Shown: piece by piece, positions 54,335 through 63,285 of the stretch | Numbering within the stretch: the first letter of the stretch is position 1 | How the letters are laid out: each line of letters opens with the position of its first letter | DNA from: G963678445 sp963678445 | GTDB lineage: Bacteria; Hydrogenedentota; Hydrogenedentia; Hydrogenedentales; G963678445 | Length of the DNA: 64,000 nucleotides | Assembly: GCA_963678445.1 (NCBI GenBank) | Contig: OY782877.1 | Location: 2,046,001-2,110,000 of the forward strand | Direction of reading: 5' to 3' | Program-made: the position numbers and the translations under genes | The notes under the pieces: model-generated | Told to the model about the DNA's origin: nothing | Seen by the model: only the letters and a program-made list of their open reading frames with translations | Databases searched by the model: none

Positions 54335-55213
54335 ATGGCAAAACAAAACGGCCTGACACGGCGAGGCGCCCTCGCGGGTATCGCCGGTGCCGCCGGCGCC
54401 TTATTAAGCGCAAGCGTAGCACAGGGAGAAACGGAAACGACGGAGAAAAAAGTGGTGAACGGCAGGATTAAGCAGTCCGTTTCGCGTTGGTGCTACCGTG
54501 GTATCGAATTAGACGATCTATGTGTGGCCGCTAAAGACATGGGCCTGGTTGGCATTGATCTGCTGGATTTGGAGGAGATTCCTACAGTCACCAAACATGG
54601 CCTGATTTGCACATTGGCAAATGGGCCAGGCCCTATTGATAAGGGCTGGAACACAACGCGGCAGCATCGCAAGCTTATCAAAAAATCGGAAGAGCTCATT
54701 CCGAAAATAGCGGCAACCGGCTGTAAAAACATGATAGTCTTCTCGGGCAACCGCCGTGGTATGGACGACAAAAAGGGTATCGATAATTGTGCCGCCGGCC
54801 TGAAAGAGATTCTCCCTCTGGCCAAAGAACATGGTATTACCCTTTTTATGGAGCTGCTCAATAGCAAGCGAAATCATAAAGATTACATGTGCGACCACAC
54901 CCGTTGGGGAGTGGAATTGGTTGAGAAACTGGGGTCGGAGCATTTTAAACTGCTTTACGACATCTATCACATGCAAGTCATGGAAGGAGATGTTATTCAG
55001 ACCATCCTGGATTACCACGACCACATTGGACATTACCATACCGGCGGTGTGCCCGGACGTAATGAAATCGACTCCCGTCAGGAACTTAACTACCGGCGTA
55101 TTTGTGAGGTGATAGCAGATATAAATTTCGAGGGCTATTTAGCCCACGAGTATGTTCCGAAGGACGACCCCCTAACTTCATTGCGAGAAGCCGTTGTCTT
55201 GTGCGATGTATGA
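54335..55213 (+). CDS. Tat-exported hydroxypyruvate-isomerase-like TIM barrel protein
   Basis: 292 residues. Tat signal LTRRGALAGIAGAAG, then a xylose-isomerase-like barrel: VGIDLLDLEEIP, TLFMELLNSKRNH (metal-binding Glu), LLYDIYHMQVMEGD (Asp and His), and a late LAHEYVP. This matches the hydroxypyruvate isomerase (Hyi)-like subgroup. Because it is exported, the natural substrate is probably not hydroxypyruvate. AAGGAG lies ten bases before the ATG at 54335. Confidence 0.88.
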   Translation: MAKQNGLTRRGALAGIAGAAGALLSASVAQGETETTEKKVVNGRIKQSVSRWCYRGIELDDLCVAAKDMGLVGIDLLDLEEIPTVTKHGLICTLANGPGPIDKGWNTTRQHRKLIKKSEELIPKIAATGCKNMIVFSGNRRGMDDKKGIDNCAAGLKEILPLAKEHGITLFMELLNSKRNHKDYMCDHTRWGVELVEKLGSEHFKLLYDIYHMQVMEGDVIQTILDYHDHIGHYHTGGVPGRNEIDSRQELNYRRICEVIADINFEGYLAHEYVPKDDPLTSLREAVVLCDV

Positions 55214-55362
55214 TAGATTCTGAAGAAAAATTAAACACGCACGATAAAGGATGCGGAGCATCGCTTCGAAAATAAGTGCTTTTAGAGAGACCAGGGCCGC
55301 TGGCGCTGGTCTCTTGATTGTAGACTGGCCATGGATGTTGGCCCCGGAGGAGATTGTGTAGT

Positions 55363-55902
55363 ATGGCAGTGTTGGAACCACATTATGCCGGAACGCCCAT
55401 GGAAGAGCGTGAGCGGATGCAGCGCCACCCCGTGCATGTGGTCTTAGACAATATTCGTAGTGCCTTCAATGTAGGCTCTATCTTCCGCACCGCAGACGCT
55501 GGTGGCGCTGCCCATCTGCATCTGTGTGGAATGACGGCGCATCCGCCCCACAAGAAGTTAGAAAAAACGGCATTGGGGGCATTTGAGTATGTGCCATGGA
55601 CGTATTACGAACGGAATCGGGATTGTGTAGACACCTTGAAAGCACAGGGGATACCCGTGGTGGCGATTGAGGTGACCGACGATGCGGTGATGATGGAAGA
55701 CTTTACATGGCCTCAACCGGTAGCAATTGTCCTGGGCAATGAGGTCAATGGCGTGAATGAACGGGTATTGCGTCGGGCGGATGCCGTGGTGCAGATTCCG
55801 ATGTTTGGTTACAAAAACAGCATCAATGTGGCGACGGCGTTTGGCATTGTTTTGTACGACGTGGTGCGGCAGTGGCGCAGTACCATGCGCACGGTGAGTT
55901 AA
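55363..55902 (+). CDS. SpoU/TrmH family RNA 2'-O-methyltransferase
   Basis: 179 residues with all three SPOUT motifs: LDNIRSAFNVGSIFRTAD, IVLGNEVNGV and IPMFGYKNSINVATA. These form the trefoil-knot SAM site. The target (tRNA or rRNA ribose) is unknown. ATG at 55363 has GGAGGA about ten bases upstream; a TTG at 55354 is too close to it. It lies 19 bases before the PPDK-like gene. Confidence 0.93.
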   Translation: MAVLEPHYAGTPMEERERMQRHPVHVVLDNIRSAFNVGSIFRTADAGGAAHLHLCGMTAHPPHKKLEKTALGAFEYVPWTYYERNRDCVDTLKAQGIPVVAIEVTDDAVMMEDFTWPQPVAIVLGNEVNGVNERVLRRADAVVQIPMFGYKNSINVATAFGIVLYDVVRQWRSTMRTVS

Positions 55903-55921
55903 GCAAGGGAAGGGGGCGTCT

Positions 55922-58210
55922 ATGGCGCGCGTGGTGCGGTTGGGGAAGGACATGCAGGAAGGGGGCGGATACGGCGGCAAAACGCATGGCCTTCAGACCC
56001 TGTTGGCGGTAGATGCGCCGGTACCGCCAGGCTATGTCATTCCCCATGAGGTGGTCCAGTCCCGTCCATGGCGCAAAACGACGACAGGGGTTTGGGGGGA
56101 GATGTTTGCGACGTTGTCGCAACCGCCTTTCTCCGGCGTAATGGTGCGTTCCTCTGCCGATGTGGAAGATAGTGCAGCTTCATCGTGTGCAGGCCTCTTC
56201 GAGACCGTTGTGGTTGTAGCAGAGGAAGAGCTGGCAGGCGCGTTGGACCATGTGGCGGATTCTGCAACGGGCGAGCGTGCATCCGGGCTAGGCACAGTCC
56301 AAATGGGCATAGTAGTGCAGGCGCGGGTAGCAGCAGCATACGCCGGCGTATTATTTTCCGCACATCCTTCACGCGCACGTCTGACAGAATGCTATGGCGA
56401 GGTGGTGCGTGGTGCAGGTGCAGGCCTGGTCGATGGCTCCTGTACGCCATCGCGTTTTTCTCTCGATTGGGCGACGGGAAAAGTCTTTGACTTTGAGCAG
56501 GGGGCAGGCGGTCCTGATGAATTGCCCTCGGTATGGGCGGAAACACTGGTAAACGTCTTGCGTCGGGTAGAGGTATCGATGGGTTGCGCCGTGGATATCG
56601 AGTGGGCCGTCGACCAATACGGGCAAGTTTGGTTCCTGCAGGCACGACCGGTGGTGCGTCTGGCGGCTCATGCAGATTTGCGCCCGAAGGAATGTGCAAC
56701 CTCGTGGTTTTTTGATCAACGTTTTACTAAACCAATCACCCCGCTGAGTCGGACGACGCTGCTACGCACCATTACTCGCATTGCGCATGGGGAAGCACTG
56801 CAGATGCGGGGGATACCTCGAAAAAAAGCGCAAGTAGACACCCTCTATTTTGGCGGTTTGGCTTATGTGCCTCATCGAGTTTATCAGGAAATGCTGAACG
56901 GGGCGCCGCATTGGCTATTGGCCGCAGATCTGCGTCAGTTATTTCCCGCCCAGTGTTACTGTAAGAACAAAAAGTTTCGCTGGTCGGCTGGCCTCCACTT
57001 GCTTGGATGTGCTGCATGGGCGGTAGTGAAACACCCTCTGGATTCCATTTTGAATCTGCATGCATGGCACGGTTTTCAGCGGCGTTTAACGAAAATTTTG
57101 GTAGAGCTGCCTGAAATAAGTAGCACACAGCGCCAGGAATGGTTTGAACAGTGGGCGCTTTTGGAGGGTCTAACAGAACGGTTTTTGCGAACCCATCGAT
57201 GGAGTTTGCTGTGGGCAACATATGCGTACCGCGCTTTTCGGATGATACGCCTGGCCTTGCCGGAAGGGCAGGCGCAACGCTTGGAACAGCAACTGGATGA
57301 AGACACCGTGCTGATGACAACACGGGCGAATGCAGCGTTGGCAAAAATACTGGCGGGTTCAAATTCAGAGGCGGAAAAGGAAGCGTTTATTGCACAGTAT
57401 GGGCACCGTTCTCCCTCGCTGGACTATGCATCACCGACCTGGGGCGAATTGGCCACCTCAAACCAGCTGGACGCCGTCTATGGAGGCATACGCACCCTGC
57501 CCCATCCCAAAGCCTTGCCGCCCTCGTCGCGTCGTCGCTTATTGTCCCGAGTACTTTTCCCCGTACGTCGTTTCCTGGAGATGCGAGAAGAACAGCGCTT
57601 TGAATGGGAACGTGTTTTGGCCCGACAGCGAGGATTATTTCTGAGTGCTGCGGAGCGTTTGGTCGAGCAGGGTTTGCTAGAAACCCCGGATGAGATCTGG
57701 TATCTGGCGTGGGAGGAATTTGTGGCCGCCTTTAGCGACGATACACCGCCCCCTGCGGGATGTGTAGCAGCGCGCCGTCACGCCAGCTATGTTGAGGCGT
57801 GTTTTGAGCGCCCCCATTTCATCGGGCCGGGAGGGGATATATTTGCATCGGCGCGACCCAAAGGGGGAGAGGTCATGCAGGGAATCGGGGCGTCTGCCGG
57901 ACGGGTGTCCGGGCGTGCGTTGGTGCTGGATACACCAGGAGCGATTCCGGCGGGTTCCGAAAAAGCGGAGATTGCTGTGTTAGTGGCGCTAGACCCTGCA
58001 TGGACCGTCCTGCTGCCGCATGTAAAAGGCTTGGTAATCGAGCGCGGCGGACTGTTGTCGCATGCCGCCATTTTGGCGCGTGAATACGGCGTGCCGTTGG
58101 TTATTGGCGTGGAAGAGGTAACGGTGCGCATTCGCACCGGCATGACACTTCAGCTGGACGGCGAGCGCGGCACCGTCTGTGTGGTCTCTGAAAAAGGGGA
58201 TACCGCATAA
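55922..58210 (+). CDS. PEP-synthase/PPDK-like protein, rifampicin-phosphotransferase type architecture
   Basis: 762 residues. An N-terminal ATP-grasp domain (about 1-230, with GGKTHGL, VMVRSSADVED and VDIEWAVD) is followed by a long helical middle region. A swivelling phosphohistidine domain with His714 (GGLLSHAAILAREYG) ends the protein. This order (ATP domain, middle, His domain) matches rifampicin phosphotransferases rather than PPDK. The middle domain differs, so the phosphoryl acceptor is unknown. Its last 61 bases overlap the convergent GT-C-like gene. Confidence 0.85.
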   Translation: MARVVRLGKDMQEGGGYGGKTHGLQTLLAVDAPVPPGYVIPHEVVQSRPWRKTTTGVWGEMFATLSQPPFSGVMVRSSADVEDSAASSCAGLFETVVVVAEEELAGALDHVADSATGERASGLGTVQMGIVVQARVAAAYAGVLFSAHPSRARLTECYGEVVRGAGAGLVDGSCTPSRFSLDWATGKVFDFEQGAGGPDELPSVWAETLVNVLRRVEVSMGCAVDIEWAVDQYGQVWFLQARPVVRLAAHADLRPKECATSWFFDQRFTKPITPLSRTTLLRTITRIAHGEALQMRGIPRKKAQVDTLYFGGLAYVPHRVYQEMLNGAPHWLLAADLRQLFPAQCYCKNKKFRWSAGLHLLGCAAWAVVKHPLDSILNLHAWHGFQRRLTKILVELPEISSTQRQEWFEQWALLEGLTERFLRTHRWSLLWATYAYRAFRMIRLALPEGQAQRLEQQLDEDTVLMTTRANAALAKILAGSNSEAEKEAFIAQYGHRSPSLDYASPTWGELATSNQLDAVYGGIRTLPHPKALPPSSRRRLLSRVLFPVRRFLEMREEQRFEWERVLARQRGLFLSAAERLVEQGLLETPDEIWYLAWEEFVAAFSDDTPPPAGCVAARRHASYVEACFERPHFIGPGGDIFASARPKGGEVMQGIGASAGRVSGRALVLDTPGAIPAGSEKAEIAVLVALDPAWTVLLPHVKGLVIERGGLLSHAAILAREYGVPLVIGVEEVTVRIRTGMTLQLDGERGTVCVVSEKGDTA

Positions 58211-60111
58211 AACGTCCAGCCCCCTTCGCTAAACACTATGGGAAGCTGCAACGGGTAGCGGTTCGGTGCAGCGGCATAGCGAAAAGAATAGGTCTCCCCC
58301 AATCGGTTCCACTGTGCTGGGGGCCGGGTTTTCCAACAATCCAGATTGTTTGTGTGCGGCTTATCCAGCGGCCAGTCAAAGACCTCAAGGTGCAGTTTTT
58401 TCAGGATGGGAGCGAGCGCGGGCACATAACTCATCAGATGGGCGCATTGATAATCGGCCAATACAGGATGGCGGGTGCGCGCTAACCATTCAATATTCCA
58501 ATACGGCGTTACAATCATGGCGCTGGGATCATTTTGCGCATCCAGATAATCCGCCACCCGCTGCTGGAAAGGACTGCGCGGCAGATGTTCCCGCTGGTCT
58601 CCCTGTTGCACCACAAGCCCCACCAACAGAAACACGGTAAATGCGCAACACGCAGAGGCATAAAACCTTGAACAACGAATAAAGTCCTGATTCAGGATTT
58701 TGCTACGATGACAAAATGTGGCGAGAATCGCACCGGCAAACAGGCAGGAGGCAGGGAATTGGGCATAGCATAACAGGGCAATCAAGGCAATGCATGTGCT
58801 CGAATACCAAAGCCAATTGAAGGGACGATCTCTCCAGAGTTGGCGTGCGAGGAATGCGCCTGCAGCCCCCACGAGTGCAAAGGTCGTGTGTTCGACAGCA
58901 GCGAAGTATCGCGTGTAGTAGATGTCGGGCATCAATCCTTTCCAGAGTGGCAAAGAAAGGGAAAATAAAAGTAGCAAAGCCATAAAGGGCGCAGTCCCTT
59001 TGGGGATAGCTTGTTTAAAACGAAAAAATTCGGAATTTAGAAGACTGACGGTGGTGACAACAAGCAAGACAGCCAGATGGTTGGGCAATCGATACGGCAT
59101 CCAACCCAAAACGAGGAATGGGGTGTGATTGCCAAGAATGGCGTGGATAGCCATAGCGCTGTATACCAACGCAGCGACGGCAACCGTATAGAGAAACAAG
59201 CCGGTATAGGGGCGTTGACGCCAGGGGCGGTTGCGTTCACAGCGTGCAGCAGCGCTGGTGAGCAACAGCATGGCAAAGATGGCAATGGCGCTGTGCGCAA
59301 ATGGATTAAAGCGTTCAATCGTACGATGTATATCATAGTTTCTGGTGTATCCACTCAAGATGGCGTGCGCATCGCCTGTGGCGTAATAGCCGCCTTCAGT
59401 TGGAAGCGGGACATGAAACGTGTGAAGGAGGATTGCGAAAAAAATGGCAGGCAACAGTCCGATGCCCAAAAAAACGGCAGCTTCAACAAGGCGCTGTTTC
59501 CGACGCCGCCAAAAACAGAGAAAAATAAAGAGGCCGCCCAAAAGCAAAATAGGAGGTAGTTGCCCAAGATGAATACTTAGCAACAAACCGCAGAGCACCC
59601 AGGCGCTGCGCCAATATCCGGTTACAAAAGCAGTCAGCGTGAGGAGAGCGAAGCCCATGCCGATCTGACCATTGCCAAAGAATGTGGGCCAGGGGTCGAT
59701 GGGATAATGACTCTGGAAAAATACATGCACTCCTAAAAGGGTCCATGCGGCACATACATGCCCCCAAAGCGCTCGTCGTGTAAGCAAAGCGCCGAGGATA
59801 AATGGGGGGAATGTACTGAAAAAGAGGTGCAGCACATTACGTGCACCACAAAGCACGACTTCCGAAGGGATGAGATAGAGCAGCGCAGCGGAAAGATAAC
59901 TTTGCAAGCTGAAAACATTGCGCATGTAGATATAGGCGGGATGTCCTTCAGGGTACTGCGCTATGCGTGTAATAACCAGGGCGTGTTCATAGGTTTCCTC
60001 CCAACGGATACCCCGAACAAGCACAGCAATGAGGGAAAAGAGAAGCCAAAATGCAGCACCTGCATAGAGCGAAAACTTTGATATGCCAGTTTTTTCGTAT
60101 GACAAAAACAT
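58150..60111 (-). CDS. Large GT-C-like integral membrane protein
   Basis: 653 residues with about 12 hydrophobic segments and a soluble C-terminus of about 130 residues. The first loop contains RWEETYEHALVIT, with acidic residues positioned as in GT-C glycosyltransferases. Later HSHYP-like and YPIDPWPTFFGNGQIG segments support this. Family is not certain. The ATG has GGAGAAGGC just upstream. Its 3' end is antisense to the end of the PPDK-like gene. Confidence 0.65.
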   Translation of the reverse strand: MFLSYEKTGISKFSLYAGAAFWLLFSLIAVLVRGIRWEETYEHALVITRIAQYPEGHPAYIYMRNVFSLQSYLSAALLYLIPSEVVLCGARNVLHLFFSTFPPFILGALLTRRALWGHVCAAWTLLGVHVFFQSHYPIDPWPTFFGNGQIGMGFALLTLTAFVTGYWRSAWVLCGLLLSIHLGQLPPILLLGGLFIFLCFWRRRKQRLVEAAVFLGIGLLPAIFFAILLHTFHVPLPTEGGYYATGDAHAILSGYTRNYDIHRTIERFNPFAHSAIAIFAMLLLTSAAARCERNRPWRQRPYTGLFLYTVAVAALVYSAMAIHAILGNHTPFLVLGWMPYRLPNHLAVLLVVTTVSLLNSEFFRFKQAIPKGTAPFMALLLLFSLSLPLWKGLMPDIYYTRYFAAVEHTTFALVGAAGAFLARQLWRDRPFNWLWYSSTCIALIALLCYAQFPASCLFAGAILATFCHRSKILNQDFIRCSRFYASACCAFTVFLLVGLVVQQGDQREHLPRSPFQQRVADYLDAQNDPSAMIVTPYWNIEWLARTRHPVLADYQCAHLMSYVPALAPILKKLHLEVFDWPLDKPHTNNLDCWKTRPPAQWNRLGETYSFRYAAAPNRYPLQLPIVFSEGGWTFYAVSPFSETTQTVPRSPSS

Positions 60112-60116
60112 GCCTT

Positions 60117-60158
60117 CTCCCCGATGGTTCTGTGGGTATTATAACGATTTTCGGGGAG
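60117..60158 (-). promoter_or_regulatory. Inverted repeat around a perfect -10 ahead of the GT-C-like gene
   Basis: On the minus strand TATAAT (60143-60138) lies between CTCCCCGA (60158-60151) and TCGGGGAG (60124-60117). The latter arm contains the gene's Shine-Dalgarno sequence. No good -35 is visible. Confidence 0.4.
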
Positions 60159-60204
60159 GAAAAAAGAATTGCGTTTTCAGGCTTATATCAAAGGATATTA
60201 CGTG

Positions 60205-60657
60205 TTATTCCGTGCTCGTAGTATTTTCTTTACCCTCAAGCGCATTGGCAAGCGTGTGCCAGGCAAGCGTCGCACATTTGATCCGCATGGGATACTCACG
60301 CACGCCACTGAAAACACGCAGCTTGCCCACAGTGCTTTCATCGATTTCAGCATCCGGGGGGGAGGTCAGCATACGATGGAAATGCTTGAAAAGGCTCTTC
60401 GCCTGCTCAATTGTCCTGCCCTTTAACTGGCTGGTCATCATGGAAGCGGAGGCCTTGGAAACGGCGCAACCATTACCGGTAAAGGAGACCTCCTCGATAA
60501 TATCGTCCTTAAGTTTGATATAGACGGTGAACTGATCACCGCATAGGGGATTGTATCCCTCAACCGTGTAATCGGCATCCGCAAGCGCCCTGAAATTTCG
60601 CGGGTGTTTGGTGTGATCCAGAAGCACTTCTTCATATAATGCGCGTTTATTTTGCAT
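60205..60657 (-). CDS. sufU: SufU-type Fe-S cluster scaffold / sulfur acceptor
   Basis: 150 residues. Zinc/sulfur ligands Cys39 (YNPLCGDQ), Asp41, Cys64 (GNGCAVSKAS) and Cys128 (RIKCATLAWHTL) match SufU. The roughly 20-residue insertion that separates SufU from IscU is present between them. In Gram-positive bacteria SufU takes sulfur from SufS. Its ATG overlaps the sufS stop by one base (TAATG), so translation is coupled. Confidence 0.96.
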   Translation of the reverse strand: MQNKRALYEEVLLDHTKHPRNFRALADADYTVEGYNPLCGDQFTVYIKLKDDIIEEVSFTGNGCAVSKASASMMTSQLKGRTIEQAKSLFKHFHRMLTSPPDAEIDESTVGKLRVFSGVREYPMRIKCATLAWHTLANALEGKENTTSTE

Positions 60658-61919
60658 TAGCCAAAAATCCTGTTAACATCTTCTAAAGCCTCGATCAAAA
60701 CATCAATCTCCGCACGGGTGTTATACAAACCCAGTGAAGCGCGAGCGGTCGCTGGCACGCCAAAACGTTGCATGACAGGTTGCGCACAATGATGTCCGGC
60801 GCGGATGGCAACACCGTGTTCATCCAGAATTTGTCCAATATCATGAGGATGGGCGTTGTCCATGGTAAACGAAAGGACACCGGCTTTTTCCGGTGCGGTT
60901 CCAACAAGGCGTAAGCCTGGCACGGTGCTAAGCGCGGTATGCGCATAGTCGAGCAGATCTTTTTCATAGGAAGCAATACGTTCCAGGCCTGTTTTCGTTA
61001 AATAAGTCAACGCCGCACCGAGTCCCAGCACCCCTTCAATATGCGGTGTTCCTGCCTCGAAAAAATGGGGCAAGTATTTATACGAAGTTTTTTCAAATGA
61101 AACCGAAAGGATCATGTCGCCCCCACTTTGATACGGCTTCATTTTTTCTAGCAGTTCTGCACGTCCATACAAGATGCCAATCCCGGTCGGACCATACAGT
61201 TTATGTCCGGAACAAACAAAGAAGTCACAGCCCAGATCCTGGAGATCTATGGGAAGATGGGGGGCGCTTTGTGCGCCATCCACCACGGTGACTGCACCGT
61301 GGATGCGTGCCATATCAACTATTTTTCGTACAGGATTGATGGTCCCAAGTGCATTAGAGACATGGGTCATGGCAACGATCTTGGTTCGCGTATTAAGCAT
61401 AGATTGGAAAATATCCAGCATGAGCTCGCCATTGTTACGGATAGGAGCAACCCGCAATTTTGCGCCGGTCTGCTGACACAGTATTTGCCAGGGAACTATG
61501 TTGGAATGATGTTCCATGTACGTAATTAAAATTTCATCGTCGGCCTTTAGATGCTGCTGTCCATACGAGTGAGCGATAAGGTTGAGGCCTTCTGTAGCGC
61601 CGCTTGTGAAAATAATTTCGCAGGGGACCTTTGCATTAAAGAAACGTTGCACCTGTTCGCGGGTGGCGTCGAAACGCGTAGTGACCTGCTGGCTCAAGTA
61701 ATGGATGCCCCGATGCACATTGGCATTTTCTGACGTATAGTATCGCTGTATAGTGTCGATTACACACTGCGGCTTCTGCGTTGTCGCGGCATTGTCGAGG
61801 TAGACCAGTGGCTTGCCACGTACTTGCGTGCGGAGAATCGGAAAATCCTTGCGTACTTGCGCCACGTCATAGTCGCAAGCAGATTCTTTTTGCATCATAT
61901 GAGCCTGGACGCATTTCAT
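60657..61919 (-). CDS. sufS: SufS cysteine desulfurase
   Basis: 420 residues, class II. PLP Lys240 (CSGHKLYGPTG) and the persulfide-forming Cys378 (RAGHHCAQP) are present, as is ATEGLNLIAHSYG around the cofactor. It starts within ATGA shared with the sufD stop. It supplies sulfur to SufU and the SufBCD complex. Confidence 0.97.
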   Translation of the reverse strand: MKCVQAHMMQKESACDYDVAQVRKDFPILRTQVRGKPLVYLDNAATTQKPQCVIDTIQRYYTSENANVHRGIHYLSQQVTTRFDATREQVQRFFNAKVPCEIIFTSGATEGLNLIAHSYGQQHLKADDEILITYMEHHSNIVPWQILCQQTGAKLRVAPIRNNGELMLDIFQSMLNTRTKIVAMTHVSNALGTINPVRKIVDMARIHGAVTVVDGAQSAPHLPIDLQDLGCDFFVCSGHKLYGPTGIGILYGRAELLEKMKPYQSGGDMILSVSFEKTSYKYLPHFFEAGTPHIEGVLGLGAALTYLTKTGLERIASYEKDLLDYAHTALSTVPGLRLVGTAPEKAGVLSFTMDNAHPHDIGQILDEHGVAIRAGHHCAQPVMQRFGVPATARASLGLYNTRAEIDVLIEALEDVNRIFG

Positions 61920-63271
61920 AATACTTTTCCTGTGTCGTTACTCTCGTATCGCGCGGCAATTTCATGCGAGAGCATTTTGCGCACCGCCGAGACACTTATC
62001 TCATTGATCATGCTGTTCGCAAAGCCACAAGTAAGCATGGCGCGCGCGTGCGCTTCCGAAATGCCGCGACTGCGAAAATAGAAAAGCACCTCTTCTGGTG
62101 GTGCGCCGACCGTTGCGCCATGGGTGCATTTGACATCATCGGCATAAATTTCCAATTGTGGTTTCGAGTCGATAGTCGCCTTGTTAGAAAGGAGGAGCGA
62201 CTGGTTGATCTGGTTCGAATCGGTTTTCTGCGCATCGGGTGCTACATACACTTTCCCGCGAAAGACCGTTTTGCTTTGATCCGCCAAGATTCCCTTTGCC
62301 GTGATCCGACTTGTTCCATGAGTTGCCAAGTGATGTACATGGACATCGTTATCCACCATGCGATCTGCATCGTTTAGTACTAAGACCGATTCCTCTACCT
62401 GTGCATTTTCCTCCACAAGATAGGCATACGACTGGTTGCGCACTCGCTTTCCATTCAGCGTTACCGTGTGCATGTTCAAATGACTGTCTCGATGTAACGA
62501 GGCCTCCTGGGTGCGTAAATGGTTGCCAGAATTTCCTTCGTCAACAAGTACACATAGGCGAAGCTGCGCATTTTTTCCCAGGTAGATTTCTTCCACCACA
62601 TTGTTCAGATAATTTCCAACATCCGGGTGCCCCAGATAATGCAACACGATTGTGGCGCTGGCATTTTCTTCTATGATGAAGAGATTGCGCAGATGGTGCA
62701 CTGTTGGCTGGGGATGCGCTGTGGTGACATAACGTATGCAAATGGGGGAGGGCGGATGGTGCGCACGGGTAATACGGACATAGGCACCCTCATTCAGGAA
62801 TGCGGTGTTTAGTGCCGTGTAGGCCGTATGTTTTTTTGCATGTTGCGCTAAATGATTGCGCACGCACTCGGCTTCATCATTAAGCAGGGCCTCGTGAATT
62901 CCCCCTAGATAACCAAAAATACTCTTGCCGTAACCCCTGGAAAAGGAATAGGAAAAGGAACCATTTAAAAAAACCAATTCAGAACTATCGTCATTGCCCA
63001 GCTCATGCCACTTCGATATTTTGTGCGCCCTGTTTCCCATGGGAATATCCATGGAAACGCGATACGGGGTTTTTACAATCGGCATAATATCCGTATGCCG
63101 CCACTCCTCCATAGTTCGCTTGGGATATGAAAGCTCACGAAACGCATGAAGAGAGTTCATACGCAATTGAGCCAAAGCGTCATTGGGATAGCGCTGGTTA
63201 AAGCGTTTCCAATCATCCAAGAAATGCTCTTTTGAGGGGGTGTTCTCAGTATTTTTAAGCGTAGACTTCAT
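61916..63271 (-). CDS. sufD: SufD (SufB/SufD family scaffold)
   Basis: About 451 residues. The N-terminus has the helical SufD start (SLHAFRELSYPKRTMEEWRHT) and the core beta-helix has NQINQSLLLSN, DAQKTDSNQ and the HGATVGAPPEEVLFYFRSRG signature. It contains few Cys, and the position lies after sufC, so SufD rather than SufB is assigned. ATG at 63271 has GAGG upstream. sufB would be expected beyond the right edge of the window. Confidence 0.93.
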   Translation of the reverse strand: MKSTLKNTENTPSKEHFLDDWKRFNQRYPNDALAQLRMNSLHAFRELSYPKRTMEEWRHTDIMPIVKTPYRVSMDIPMGNRAHKISKWHELGNDDSSELVFLNGSFSYSFSRGYGKSIFGYLGGIHEALLNDEAECVRNHLAQHAKKHTAYTALNTAFLNEGAYVRITRAHHPPSPICIRYVTTAHPQPTVHHLRNLFIIEENASATIVLHYLGHPDVGNYLNNVVEEIYLGKNAQLRLCVLVDEGNSGNHLRTQEASLHRDSHLNMHTVTLNGKRVRNQSYAYLVEENAQVEESVLVLNDADRMVDNDVHVHHLATHGTSRITAKGILADQSKTVFRGKVYVAPDAQKTDSNQINQSLLLSNKATIDSKPQLEIYADDVKCTHGATVGAPPEEVLFYFRSRGISEAHARAMLTCGFANSMINEISVSAVRKMLSHEIAARYESNDTGKVL

Positions 63272-63285
63272 ACAAGCCTCATGTT

